Source: Kappaphycus alvarezii (Eukaryota; Rhodophyta; Florideophyceae; Gigartinales; Solieriaceae). From it: a DNA stretch of 64,000 nucleotides. Positions 52,735 through 63,311 of the stretch are shown here, piece after piece. Where the stretch lies: contig NADL03000698.1 of NCBI GenBank assembly GCA_002205965.3, positions 124,001-188,000 of the forward strand, in the 5' to 3' direction. Position 1 is the first letter of the stretch; the number at the start of each line of letters is the position of its first letter. The notes beneath the pieces were generated by a model that was given only the letters and a program-made list of their open reading frames with translations, was not told the origin of the DNA and did not search any database. Both the position numbers and the translations under genes were made by a program.

Positions 52735-54136
52735 TGATAGGGGTAAATCGTCGGGAGAATAGATACTCAGAATCCAATTACCCCAAGAAGGAGATGTTGC
52801 AAGCGAAAAAAGTGCTACCTTGGCATAGTTGAGCGAACAAAAAAGGGTAGGTAAGGACGACAGTTCAGAGGGCTAAAAACAAGTATAAAAGGGGCAGGGC
52901 CTACCACTGATGCTTTTTGACCAGCTTACGAAAAAAGGTTCTTGGGTCTGAAGTTGACTATCAACTTCCTACTACTCGGGACTTGGCTTGAAGCTGTCTG
53001 CCAACTTGCTTGAACTCCACAAGAGGAAGCAGGTTACTCAGCTTATATTGACTTTTTGGCTAACCCTGAAGTCTCAAAAAACATACTCAGTGCCATAAAG
53101 TGAATTAAATAGAATCGTGTGAACGATAAAGACCAATAGCAGATAATATCAGGATAAATATCTATATTTCTTCCTTAGTGTCTTATTCTTCTAGATCAGA
53201 GCCAGAAAATTCCCCAAAACATCCATTCCACCCAACAAGTCCACGCAAATATCCGCGAACGGCTTACAATTCTGTGTTTCCTCCTGGGAGATATCTAAAC
53301 CACTAAAGATGCCCCCATCCGGTTCCAGCGTCGGGATCACCTGGTCCATAATTCGTCTTCATCCTTGTTAGAAGAGTCAGAGATAACGATTACTCAATCG
53401 TTATCCCCTTTTTTCTCCACAGCAGCTCCCCTACCGTTGTACACTAGTGGCTCCCACGGGTCCACCCAGTCCTCCTCCTCTTCCTCTACCTCTTCCTCTG
53501 GCTCTTCTGCCTACTGGAAGCAGTGCCGGCAGAACCACCCCGAAACGCGTTCCCGGTCCATTCTCCTACAGTAATCATCATAATCGGTTGGTTCATTAGC
53601 CATCAGGACCAGCGCATTGGGGGGAGGTCGGCCTCGAGATTACTTGGCGATGGTTAGGGATGGGCGGAGGTTGGTCATGTTGAGGGCAAAAAAATGGTTG
53701 AGCCGATGGGGGAGGTGATGGCGGGGGTTTCGTCTCAACGACCTTGATTTCGAACTTTAAATAGGGCGACATCATCGGAAAGTTTCACGGCCTTGGACGA
53801 AATAAAAAATGTGAGGCAATATCGCAGCTTTGAATTTTTACAAACAGGGCAATAACTAAAAATCTGCTTGATAAAATATCGGAACTGTATTTGGAGGACG
53901 AAGCAGGTCACGAGTCGAGAGATTTCTATTTTGAGAAAGGAGGACAGAAATACTCATAGATAAATGGAAATGGAGTTGTACAGTGAATTTAGATTCATAG
54001 GGGAAATTTTGTTTCATGATTTTTTTCGTAAAAGAAAATTGATGGGAAGAGTTGGTTTTGAAATTTCACAGGGATGAAGAATACAAAAGTTTGCGGAGAC
54101 GACCGCTATCCTACAGGAAGGACCGTTTTTATAACA
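52735..54136 (-). repeat. gypsy upstream LTR (LTR D)
   Basis: About 1.4 kb, plus-strand ends TGATAGGGG and ATAACA. It includes the acidic coding region (about 53340-53690 minus, sense start MTNLRPS) and a TTTAAA box near 53757. Same architecture as solo LTRs A-C. Confidence 0.78.
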
Positions 54137-54139
54137 GCA

Positions 54140-54444
54140 GAGGCCACAGAATTCGAAGACATGACCACCAAGTTCACTTTCTTTCCCAGGACCTACAGAA
54201 AGCTTCTCGTCACTCCGCCATCGAGCCGAGGGACGGCCTTCATCGCACAATGCCGGACATCAGGGCAGTGGGAAGCACTGGAGGCACGGATTTCTTCGAT
54301 TTCACGTTTGTCAACCCTCTCGCGCCATCCAACAGGAGAGTGCGCACCTTTAACCCGCTCACATCCCTCAACGCGGCAAAGGGTTCCTTCCCCATTACTA
54401 TGTCGATATACCCTTTTTGAGTTGATTGCGATTGTCTTGAAAAC
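54140..54444. other. LINE-like debris upstream of LTR D
   Basis: The minus frame 54193-54495 continues the 50-bp motif (YPMVFKTIAINSKRVYRHSN region) and is probably decayed LINE DNA in the minus orientation. No known domain. Confidence 0.35.
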
Positions 54445-54500
54445 CATGGGATAGACCGGATATATCTTCCAAGAGTACAACACCCAAACCTTTCCCCTTA
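54445..54500 (-). repeat. 50-bp LINE-related motif, copy 3
   Basis: Minus-strand GGGGAAAGGTTTGGGTGTTG, TACTCTTGGAAGATATATCC, GGTCTATCCCATGGTTTTC. It shares the extension after CTATCCCAT with copy 2 at 43060. Confidence 0.75.
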
Positions 54501-54501
54501 G

Positions 54502-54835
54502 AAGATATGAATCTTTTATCGCGACCAACGCCTGAAGCAGGCTCATGCCTATCCCTATATCCACCCTAGGGGCTGGCACCCAGACGCCTACGCAGTGCTA
54601 ACCGACGTGGCACGGAACGTGGCTGTTAGGGCAATGGAGATATACGGGACGGTTCGAGCGGGTTTTAACCCAGAGGCATGCGGCAGCAGCAGTGATGTCC
54701 AATACATCATGCCTGCTGACTGGCCTTGAGCCAGCCATTTCGGCACACGAGCGACATTACCCATTATCCTGAACACGTCTAGCATACACCGGGGGATGGC
54801 CGAACCGCAGTCTTCAAACATTAAAGAACCAAATC
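54502..54835 (+). pseudogene. LINE C-terminal fragment plus tail (GWHPDAYR type, third copy)
   Basis: Homology to 5093-5344 starts abruptly at AGAAGATATGAATCTTTTA (54502), continues through RGWHPDAYAVLTDVARNVAV, then RAMEIYGTVRAG, and ends with a diverged tail (CTTCAAACATTAAAGAACC, 54811-54829). It meets the minus-strand fragment at 54445-54500 head to head. Decayed. Confidence 0.65.
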
Positions 54836-54839
54836 GATT

Positions 54840-55470
54840 TCATTTTTATGGGATGAAGAAGCAGGGCAAACATATGTATACGCATTAATATGCTTTTCCT
54901 TCCGTGATTTGGTCGCAAATGTGTTTCGCAATTTAGAGATTAACCGAAAGTCGGGATGCTGACTTCAAAAAACAAACTTTGCTCTTCATCAAAAAATAAT
55001 TTTCTATCCGGTAGCGTTCTTTTGCCGTACGGTGTATGAATGCATTTTTTGCGAAATTTCTCTGCTCTTAGCACAATCAAACAGTTAATAGGCAAAACAT
55101 GCCTAGGACCGAAAGCAGAATCAAATGCGGAACAAATTGTAGTTCTCACGTGACTTCCTTGTTGTTCAATTCATTATGAAGATACAGTCCCGTTACAATT
55201 AGGCGGGAGCACTGGGCAGAAACAATTTCTAAACAGCAAATCATGGAATTCAGAAAACCATCAAACCCGAAGAGCGTTCCCTACAATGGCTTAGAAATTC
55301 TGTTGATAAAAAGCGGAGATACGCCATCCAAACTGGAAATGCTTTCGGTTTGATACTTCCCTCATCTTCCTCAAAACGATCGCAAAATCGTTTTCTCTAT
55401 ACTTTTGAGTCGTTTAGATTACCACGGGTTTCTTTCATTTACTTGCTGTTTCAAAGACCACCCATGCTCA
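54840..55470. other. upstream region of the kinase gene
   Basis: No gene recognised. An 8-bp inverted repeat (AAAACGAT, 55373-55380; ATCGTTTT, 55387-55394) lies about 80 bases before the kinase ATG and could be a regulator site. No clear TATA box. Confidence 0.35.
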
Positions 55471-57465
55471 ATGAACAGGAAAGAAATATCTGTTGTTGAA
55501 CGAGAACAGCTTTTTTTCGCTGGGAAATTGGATCGAAAGCCTTCATCAAATTGTATTGTTCGGGTTCGACTCAGTTTCGACAAAGATGGTGACCTACGTT
55601 ATGCTTTTCACACAGCGGACAATCAAAATTTCTGCGTATGCGTTGTTCTGAATGGGAGAAAGAATTTGGGTTTGAAGCAGTGCCGTGCTCTATCAAGAAC
55701 GATGCGTATGGCCATGCGCGGTACGGAAATAAACGCTGATATATTTCAGTCCTGTCTCAACACTATAAGGGAAACTTTAGGAAATGTAGAGGGTCCAATA
55801 TTACTTCCGAATTTCTCATTTGCAATCGTCACCCCAGGAATATCGTCCCTGCGAGATTCCGGTCCCCACACCATAATATCTACTGGTATATATTTCAATG
55901 AACGTGGTAACATTATACTCCAATCTAAGACTAAGGGTGGTACCAAATTCATGATTACTATAATGTTGCACATGAAGGACATATTCCTGACAGTCCTGGA
56001 ATCTCATGCTTTCGAAAATTGTCTAGGAATGCTCGAAACAGGGGATGTAGTCACACCGCATCGTTTTATGGTTTATGCCTTTACTCTAAAACAAAAATTC
56101 AATCACGTAGATATTGACATTAGACAAGACCAACAACAGTATCATGTTTCTGTGCTCCCGACCACGGTGGAGTACTCGGTTCCTCTCCCGGACTTCGTTA
56201 TTGACGCTGTAAAAGAGGAAAGCCCCCAATTACTTGACATTTCCGATTCAGACAAACTCCCTGAAACGGAAACGGAGGGCTCTTACCGTGGAATAACTTA
56301 CATCAGACCTCTTAAAGAAGGTGGTCAAGCTCAAGTTTACGAAGGGAGACGAGACACGGAAAGAGTTGCTGTTAAAGTATACCTCAATACTACTACAAAG
56401 GAACAAGAAGCTTTCAAAAATGAAGTAAAAGGGCTTCTCAAGATGTCGTATCACCCTAACGTCGTTACAATGCTAGATTTCTTCGAGAAGCCGAAGCCTG
56501 CTATCGCCATGGAGTTTGTGGAGGGTCAAGACCTAAGTGATTTTCTGAGGCATAATCCCCGGCTCCCAGCCGAAGAGGCATTACAGGTAGTAATTGGAAT
56601 TGCTGAGGGTCTTTACCATCTACACAAAAATAGTATTGCCCATTTGGACATGAAGTCAGGAAACGTCATGCTCCGAGCCAATAGAAATCCAGTTATTATT
56701 GACTTGGGTTTAAGTGCCGTTTTCGAAAGGAATGGCGCAAGTAAAAGACCTCAAAAAATACCGACAGCCGGTAGAGGTACTGCATGCTGCGGTTCAGCTT
56801 CAACAATATTAGAAACTTACCATGCCCAGCAATCTCAGTCCGGAAGAGGAACTATTCTGTGGATGGCACCTGAAATGTTCACAAGGAATGAATGGAGTGA
56901 TCGAACAGATGTGTACGCGTTTGGAATAATTATGTGGGAGGTATTCTCCGGTAAACTACCTTATCTGCATGACCTGCCGCCTTCAACGACAGAAATCGAT
57001 CTTCTAATCAGGATTTCCAACAATCTTCGCCCGGAAATGTCTCATGTATCTCATTTAGACCAAAGATTGAAGAGAATTATGGAGATGTGCTGGGATGAGA
57101 ATCCAAGAAAGCGTCCAACGATGATGCGTGTTTTGGACATGCTTCGCAAAACAGACCCGAAAGTTTTGTTTGAAAGTTTCGACAAGGACAAGAACGGGGC
57201 ACTTGAATACGCTGAATTCGTGAGTTTCATGAGCAAATATGCGCCGTCAGTTAATGATCCCGATAAAATAGGGGCGTTATTCAAAGCGATTGATACGGAC
57301 AATTCCATGTGTATCTCGTTTGAAGAATTTGAGGATTTTTGGGAAAAAGTGCAGAAGCACGGCCTTCATTCGCTCATCTCGAATATTAGCAAGAAAAAGG
57401 AGAAACCTGTGAGACTAGACATCCCAGTGCAATCGAGGACGGAGCGCGACTGTAAACTGCAGTAA
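55471..57465 (+). CDS. protein kinase with two C-terminal EF-hands
   Basis: A 664-codon intact gene from the ATG at 55471. The frame is open 22 codons further upstream but without an ATG. Residues 1-240 have no domain I know. The kinase domain spans about 275-560. It has the Gly-rich loop LKEGGQAQVYEG (281-292), K302 in VAVKVY and Glu in the C-helix (NEVKGLLKM). The catalytic loop is HLDMKSGN (391-398, HLD instead of HRD), the metal motif DLG (411-413, instead of DFG), and APE lies at 466-468. The late motifs DVYAFGIIMWEVFSG and MCWDENPRKRPTM are of tyrosine-kinase-like (TKL) type. Two EF-hand loops follow: DKDKNGALEYAE (571-582, canonical) and DTDNSMCISFEE (608-619). This suggests a soluble kinase switched by calcium, analogous to CDPKs but with a different kinase class; calcium control is inferred. 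No signal peptide or membrane segment. Confidence 0.88.
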   Translation: MNRKEISVVEREQLFFAGKLDRKPSSNCIVRVRLSFDKDGDLRYAFHTADNQNFCVCVVLNGRKNLGLKQCRALSRTMRMAMRGTEINADIFQSCLNTIRETLGNVEGPILLPNFSFAIVTPGISSLRDSGPHTIISTGIYFNERGNIILQSKTKGGTKFMITIMLHMKDIFLTVLESHAFENCLGMLETGDVVTPHRFMVYAFTLKQKFNHVDIDIRQDQQQYHVSVLPTTVEYSVPLPDFVIDAVKEESPQLLDISDSDKLPETETEGSYRGITYIRPLKEGGQAQVYEGRRDTERVAVKVYLNTTTKEQEAFKNEVKGLLKMSYHPNVVTMLDFFEKPKPAIAMEFVEGQDLSDFLRHNPRLPAEEALQVVIGIAEGLYHLHKNSIAHLDMKSGNVMLRANRNPVIIDLGLSAVFERNGASKRPQKIPTAGRGTACCGSASTILETYHAQQSQSGRGTILWMAPEMFTRNEWSDRTDVYAFGIIMWEVFSGKLPYLHDLPPSTTEIDLLIRISNNLRPEMSHVSHLDQRLKRIMEMCWDENPRKRPTMMRVLDMLRKTDPKVLFESFDKDKNGALEYAEFVSFMSKYAPSVNDPDKIGALFKAIDTDNSMCISFEEFEDFWEKVQKHGLHSLISNISKKKEKPVRLDIPVQSRTERDCKLQ

Positions 57466-57553
57466 CGAGTTTATTTACGAAATGGGTCATGAACTACTGA
57501 CGGATAATCCTTTTATGGCTCAGTAGCAAATCACTATCCATTCGCTAGTACAT

Positions 57554-57559
57554 AATAAA
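57554..57559 (+). terminator. candidate poly(A) signal of the kinase gene
   Basis: AATAAA about 90 bases after the kinase stop codon. Confidence 0.45.
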
Positions 57560-57588
57560 CACGTTGCGGCCACAATTTCGTCCGATGC

Positions 57589-57645
57589 AGAAGGGGAAAG
57601 GTTTGGGTGTTTTACTCTTGGAAGATATATCCGGTCTATATGCAT
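57589..57645 (+). repeat. 50-bp LINE-related motif, copy 4
   Basis: GGGGAAAGGTTTGGGTGTTT, TACTCTTGGAAGATATATCC, GGTCTATATGCATTA. It starts soon after the kinase's presumed transcript end. Confidence 0.75.
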
Positions 57646-57810
57646 TACGGCTGGCCTCACAGCAGCCTTGTGAGATCGTCCCGCCTGACTCTGCCTCCTT
57701 GTCAGACACTTCAATACAGTACGTAGACCTGGCCCACTAGTCTCGGAAAATAGCCGTCCTACATTTCTGTTCAGCAAGATACCCAAGATTCCCCCCCCCC
57801 CGTTCAGAAT

Positions 57811-57872
57811 AATGGGGGAATTTTATTGGTTATTTTAATGAATGGAGGAATTGGTCGGTTGTATTCACGCCG
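57811..57872 (-). repeat. dispersed LINE-type 3' tail, copy 8
   Basis: Minus-strand GGCGTGAATACAACCGACCA, then an A/T-rich part and ATTCCCCCATT. An 11-base C-run lies next to it at 57791-57801. Confidence 0.6.
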
Positions 57873-58385
57873 CGGGGAGTGCGTTGCGCGGAAGAAGTCG
57901 TCCCTGTGTAACACTAAATAACATTCCTTACAGGAACGGCTCAATGCCAGTGAGCAGGGGTTCCGCGTTAGACATGACGAATACGGCCGCGACTAAAGAA
58001 TAAATCTATTAATTTTTTTGTGGAGTTACCATCTCAGGCGGGAGCGGTAGTTCTTCGTTTTACTCTTGAACCGTGAAAGACAGTCGTATTGGGGTGGTGG
58101 CCAATCTATACCGAGGCGGATCAAGGATGCTAGATACAGAAGGGGGACTACAGAGAAACTACTCAGAAAACCGTCGGGTGAGAATTTGACGGGCATGTAT
58201 CCCGTGCAAACAGAAGACAAACCGTGTGACGAATCCTAAGAGCTCCGTCCGAGGAAGTGATCTACGACGGACGGCAGCAAAGGTGGCAAGCAGTAAGAAA
58301 ATTTCAACGATTTTTGTTGATGGTTGCCATTGTGTCGTCCATTGTAGGACAAAAGGGTCATATTTATGTACTGGAAGATGGAATC
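57873..58385. other. no recognised gene
   Basis: Short frames only. Nothing recognised up to the start of the diverged LTR at 58386. Confidence 0.4.
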
Positions 58386-59560
58386 TGATAGGGTAAAGAT
58401 GGCGCCAACGGAAAAGAGAACCCCCAACTACTCGAGGTGGGGATCATCGATAGCAACTAAAGAGCTACAGTAGACGTTAACGGGAGATGGAAAGGAGTGG
58501 AATTGAAAGCTGAAAGACTGTTTTTGTAGCCAACTCTAAAAGGGCAGGCTCTACTACATTGCTTAGAAACTAGGGAACTGATTGAAGGTCTTGGTTTGAA
58601 GTTGACTCCCAACTCGCTCTCTGTTTCATGTAGAAAGCAATTTACTCAGCGTATATGGATTTTTTCCAACTGAAATCGCGATAATAATACTACAAGCACC
58701 AGGAACAGTATAAAAAGACTTCATGTGGACACAAAAGTCTTAAAAAAGATATTTGAAAGAAACTAAATGAATCTACTTCTCAAAATTTTCATTTCCTAGA
58801 TCAGAACCTATTGCTTGCCTAAAGAAGTCATCGGTACCTATACAGTCTCTACACACACCCATGGAGCGGCCATTATTGCTTAAACCTCTCTGCGACCAAT
58901 ACGGCCCACCTGAAGCCCCTCCAACCGGATCTATTACAGGGACCAATTGGTCCATCCAATTGACTCCTTCCCTCCCATATGACAAAGTTCGCCACCCTCC
59001 GCCACATCCGCGGACTCCTCATCTTCCTCTTCTTCCTCCCCGGATTCCTTCTCGGCTTCTTTTTTTCCCAGAATCGCCCTCTTTCTCCTCTTCTTCTATC
59101 CGGTAGAACAATTCCAGGGCCACTCATCCCTCGAAGCACTACCCTGTCACACCATCGTCCTCTTCCGAGTCCCGCATCACCGTGTTCTGTCCTTCGATAT
59201 CCACCAGGTGACGTAAAACGAGCTCCTTCGGGCCCAGAGGGAACAAAGCGGAGACGTTGATTGGGGGAGGATGAAATTCTTTGAAAATGGGGCAAGAAGG
59301 GGGTATTGTGTGCATGATGGCTGCCCAAGAGGGTGTAAGTTGTCAAGTCTTTGATGTTGCAGAGACGTTGATAAGTTTTAGGCGGGAAACGACGGTTTTA
59401 CAAAGCGCCAAAGGGTCCAGATTGGCAAGCCGGCTGAATCAAAAAAATAGGCAGAAATTAGTCTAGTAGTGGGAATTAGTGAAATCGCCTTTAAAAGTGT
59501 CATTTATGGCAAAAAAAAATCACGTGTATAAATATTGACTGTAGAAAAAGATACTGGGGG
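58386..59560 (-). mobile_element. diverged LTR E of the same family
   Basis: The plus-strand start TGATAGGGTAAAGATGG and the words GGTTTGAAGTTGACTCCCAA, TTACTCAGCGTATATGGA and CCTAGATCAGA follow the order of LTRs A-D. The region 58980-59110 is CT-rich on plus, meaning Glu/Lys/Arg-rich on minus, as in the acidic ORF of the others. The far end is not resolved (roughly 59.55-59.85 kb). An old copy with several breaks. Confidence 0.6.
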
Positions 59561-59989
59561 ACGAACGAGATTAAATTAACAGAGAAAAATAAAACAGTTA
59601 CTGTAAAAGGTGAAGGCAATCGCACATAAAAAGAGAAACGCGAAGAAGACAAGAGTATTAAGAAATGTAAATTTCGTGGTGTAAAGGAAAAAGGAAGTGA
59701 AGGGAGAAACAAAAGGAAAGAATGTGAAGAGAGAAACGTAGCGAGGTGAATATCTGCGCGTGAAGTGAATACCTTCATTTTCTCGCCGAACGCCATCTGC
59801 AATGCTATCTTAGGGTTACACTCGCCACTACAATAGATAATTTTGTCGTGCTTTTCAGCACTAACAAATGCACTAAAGCGAATGCAGCCACTTCTAACAC
59901 GTAGTGGAGGGTAAGAATGTATTAACTGATGGTGCAGGTTGGAAATAATTAGTCGACATGAGATTTCCGCGACAACCTCCCTCCAGCGA

Positions 59990-60340
59990 GTCTACTCACG
60001 AATTGAAACAACACTAAGCCATTTTCGGAGCTGTTTAAACGCGTTTAATGCCAAGATTTTTGAAAATGAGTCGGCTTTATTTTACGTGGAAGGGTCGTAT
60101 TCAACTTCCACATAGTTGTTTTCTACATAGTCTTGAACATGATGAAGCTTAATGGCAACATTATTTACTTTACGCAAGCCTTGAATCTCGCTTTTCCATG
60201 ATTTAGGGCCAAGAATATCTTGGGACACAGTATTTAGATGTTCTTGCAAGCAGTTGTGCTCACGTAGAACTAATCTAATCCAAACATATTCCTCTATACA
60301 TGCCGAAAGTGCGTTATATTCAGATTTAGGAGGTGATAGT
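59990..60340 (-). pseudogene. copia RNase H remnant
   Basis: Reads EYNALSACIEEYVWIRLVLR near 60.3 kb and VNNVAIKLHHVQDYVENNYV near 60.15 kb, then KADSFSKILALNAF: the AEYxAL and H(F/V)xRD-like blocks and the ADxxTK-like block of copia RNase H. Broken. Confidence 0.8.
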
Positions 60341-60999
60341 GCCGTGAACTTCTGGAATTTGGACTTCTACACAATACAGCTGAAAGTGACCACGATAACG
60401 AATCCAGTCCGTGAGCTAAGTTTCGGCTTGTGCTGTGCTCGTGAGATCTACTGTGTCCGTTTTCTGTAATAAAACAACAGCTATAAAATTGCCTAAAATT
60501 GACACTGCAGTAGAGATATATGGTATACTGTGAGTAGATAAGTAGATTAGACCAACAACTGCGCTCTAAAAGGAACCTTTTCCATTGAATCCTCCTCTTC
60601 TGAATGGTACAAGACACACATAAGAAGTAGAGAAGTCTTTAGCGGTTTTTTATTCCAATTTCAGTATCAGGTGTTATTTTCCCAGCAAATGGTGAATGTA
60701 ACAGATATAATCCTTTTGATTTTTCGTGATATTCAAACTAAGGAAGAAGTTGCAATTATCAAAATCAGGAGCTTCATTTCGGTAAAAATTTCTTCAATTA
60801 AATCTTATTTTGCAAACAATACCAAATCATCTAAAGAAGCGGAAATATATTGTGTATGCCATACGTATTTAAACAAGGTGGCATTCGACTGTGCTCCACT
60901 GATTCAATCCAATAAGTTTTATGGGCGCCACTGCTTCAATCCAATAAGTTTTAGGTAATTACGTAGGAATTTCTATCATGGTTTAGGCGCCTTTTTAGA

Positions 61000-61510
61000 C
61001 CACAAAAAGACTTCATCAATCGTAATTTGAAGCCATCAGCGCCATGAACTATAAGAATACTTGGTAGTTTAAGCCAGATCTTTAATTTTGATGGGAGATA
61101 TGCGTACAAAGATTCTAACTTCACTTCCATCTACCTAATTTACATCTTAATATGAGAGATAAGTTCAAATGGAGGCACATGATCTATACCAAAGCAACAG
61201 CCGCATGTAGCTCCGATACAGCAACGTTTCTTCGTCTCTAGAGATTACCACGTGCTCCAAAGTGGCCTTTGAAACATGTTGGATAACCGCGCTCGTTTTG
61301 TTTAAGCCACAATATCATTCCCGGGAGAATCACTTCGGCACATGCTGGTACTTGATCACAGCTTTCCCAAGTGTATGCCTTGTGCATTTTTTGGAATTCT
61401 TCGTTCATTGCATCTAGCCAGTGCGATCTCTCTGGAAATTCAAGTGGCTCTTGAACACCTGGTTTATTTGATGGCGTGATAGATTAGGTAGGGTTGCGGA
61501 TGAATAACAC
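61000..61510 (-). pseudogene. copia reverse transcriptase N-terminal remnant
   Basis: Reads EPLEFPERSHWLDAMNEEFQ then KMHKAYTWESCDQVP, the WxxAMxxEFxxLxxxxTWxxV opening of copia RT (RVT_2). Broken. Confidence 0.78.
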
Positions 61511-61689
61511 ATGGGCAGAAATTAATATACAGATTAAGCGCGACGTTTCCCACTCTGCGAACCACCACCCGGATCAGGTGCAATATTTTGGGTGCCATCG
61601 GTAGCATCTTGAGCGGGGACGTAGGTTAGCATATCCTTAACGGACTTTTCGCCATCCTCATCGCTGGGTAATTTATTTTCAGTGTCATT

Positions 61690-62650
61690 ATATCAGAGTT
61701 GGTGAAATCTTTGTCCTCGTCTGAATGACTATCTCCTCATTCATCCATTTTATTACTCGAATCACCGCTGTTTTTGTTGAATAGTTTTTCCAAGCCGGGG
61801 AATTCGAACTAAAAGAATCGTGTATGATTATTGAAAACTTGTCCGTTGGTCTCCGTAAGGATTCTATATTTACCCACATTCTGATGCTCGAGCAAAATTC
61901 TTTAAGTTTGATACAGGACAATGCAGCCAAAGAGCAAATGTGCAGTGGATGCGGAGAAGTTTCCCCAAAAAGAGATTTATAGGGAAAATCATTTTTTACT
62001 ACATGAAGTACCATAATTTTAGCCATAAAAAAATTTGCTGCTTCTGGACAGTACGCCAAAGGTATCTTTTTCTGTACTTAAGTGGGCTACATAGACTAAA
62101 TGATTCTAATTGTACGTTATACAAGTCCATTTGAGGAGAGAGTATGAATAGTAGTGTCCGTTATGTTTACGCCTTCTTATTCGAGATTTGATTTAGCCAT
62201 TTGAGTTCTTTTCCATCGTCTCTGTGGATGACCGAACTGACCGAACTGCGAAATTGGGTTGTCTTTCAATGTTTTCGAGACTGCGTAGGACAGCTGCCCA
62301 AGATACTTGAGCTTTTGAGGGGGTCAACAGAGTTATATCTTGATTTATCTTCCTTGATTACAGTGAAATAGCGGTAAAAATCGTGGCCTTCTGGAATAAT
62401 TTACTCCTTAACATCTTCATTAAGATGCCCGTGCTCTCAAGCATTAGTCAGAATACCTCCACAGGATCTACGGAAGTTTCTTTTCGTGTAGTCATTGGAC
62501 GCAGATTTAGTACACGGTAGTGGAGGAAGACCGCCATCCTTAATAATTCTGCGTATTGGTGAGGGAATTCCAGAGTGTCAAAATATTTTATTTCATGTTT
62601 CGACATACTCCTTAGTCACTCTGTGCTCCTCTCTAACTTCTTGATAATTG
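61690..62650 (-). pseudogene. copia integrase C-terminal remnant
   Basis: EAANFFMAKIMVLHVVKNDF then PYKSLFGETSPH parallels the WxEAVxxAxYLxNRxPxKxLxGxTP stretch after the integrase core of copia elements. The upstream part is unreadable. Broken. Confidence 0.6.
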
Positions 62651-62727
62651 GATTAAATCTCTGCGCCACGGCATCTTTCACTAATTTCTGAAGCCAAATT
62701 GAGTTTTTCTTCATCTTGATTGTTTAC

Positions 62728-63311
62728 TTAAATTGATTTACTGCTTACAATACAGAGATCCTCACTTGGAATGCTAGTCCCACCATGGCTAGCAGATTTC
62801 GAGTTGAAATTGCTTGATTTGTCAGAGTAAATGCCATCTGTGCTAAGAAGTAGTTCAAGTTCGTCACCAATTGAGTTTGGGATGATAGCAGTCATTGCTC
62901 TGGTGTTTTTCATGTCTGTATACTCATCATATTTATAGTCTGTACCGTAATCGTTAGTTCCGATGTAATGCAGCTGATCTGAGGGTAATTTTGCTACATT
63001 AATGACTCCGAAGTTTTCCTCAGCATCAATTATTAGGGCTCTCTTAGGCGCAAAGAGAACTAATATGCCTTTTGCTGTAAGGTAAGGTATATAAAACATT
63101 CTCATAGCCAGATCCTGAGAAGCTATTGAATTGATGAGGGGTACTTTAGTGACTCCATTTGCGGACGGCCGCAACACATTACGAGTTCCTTTGACTTATC
63201 AAGTACCATTGAGTCATCATCAAGTAGTATCTGGGGGTTATGAGACTTTCCTTTTTCAATATTTCCAGGGTAGAGGGTCACATTGGAAGTAATAACGGCG
63301 TCAAGAATCAT
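62728..63311 (-). pseudogene. copia protease/pre-integrase region remnant
   Basis: LYPGNIEKGKSHNPQILLDD, then NGVTKVPLINSIASQDLAMR, MFYIPYLTAKGILVLFAPK: the (L)xYIPxLxxxIL pattern that follows the copia protease. An acidic stretch with many Asp/Ser comes next. Broken. Confidence 0.55.

Larger units (their letters stand above)
46026..54136 (-). mobile_element. Ty3/gypsy retrotransposon, broken
   Basis: A fossil gypsy element on the minus strand. The upstream LTR is at 52735-54136, followed by gag (about 52670-51410), protease (about 51170-50950), reverse transcriptase and RNase H (50313-49009), and integrase (48873-48200). A further non-pol region (47700-46840) leads to LTR sequence at 46026-46459. 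RT before integrase defines Ty3/gypsy. A primer-binding-site candidate starting TGGTACTCTC lies two bases inside the upstream LTR (52715-52732). The downstream LTR copy matches only the last 430 bases of the family LTR. Coding regions have roughly ten breaks. By eye the two LTR copies differ at about a tenth of positions, so the insertion is old. Flanks (AGCCT, GCAGA) do not match. Confidence 0.9.

Noticed and set aside
54193-54579. Overlapping 120-128 codon ORFs on both strands as host genes
   Set aside because: They cover a junction of two LINE fragments and include the repeated 50-bp motif, so they are element debris.
55405-55470. 22-codon upstream extension of the kinase frame
   Set aside because: It begins at TTG, not ATG, in the + frame; the ATG at 55471 is the first standard start.
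57791-57801. C-run considered as a telomere-like remnant
   Set aside because: A single run without tandem units; it fits the C-run end of the dispersed tail better.
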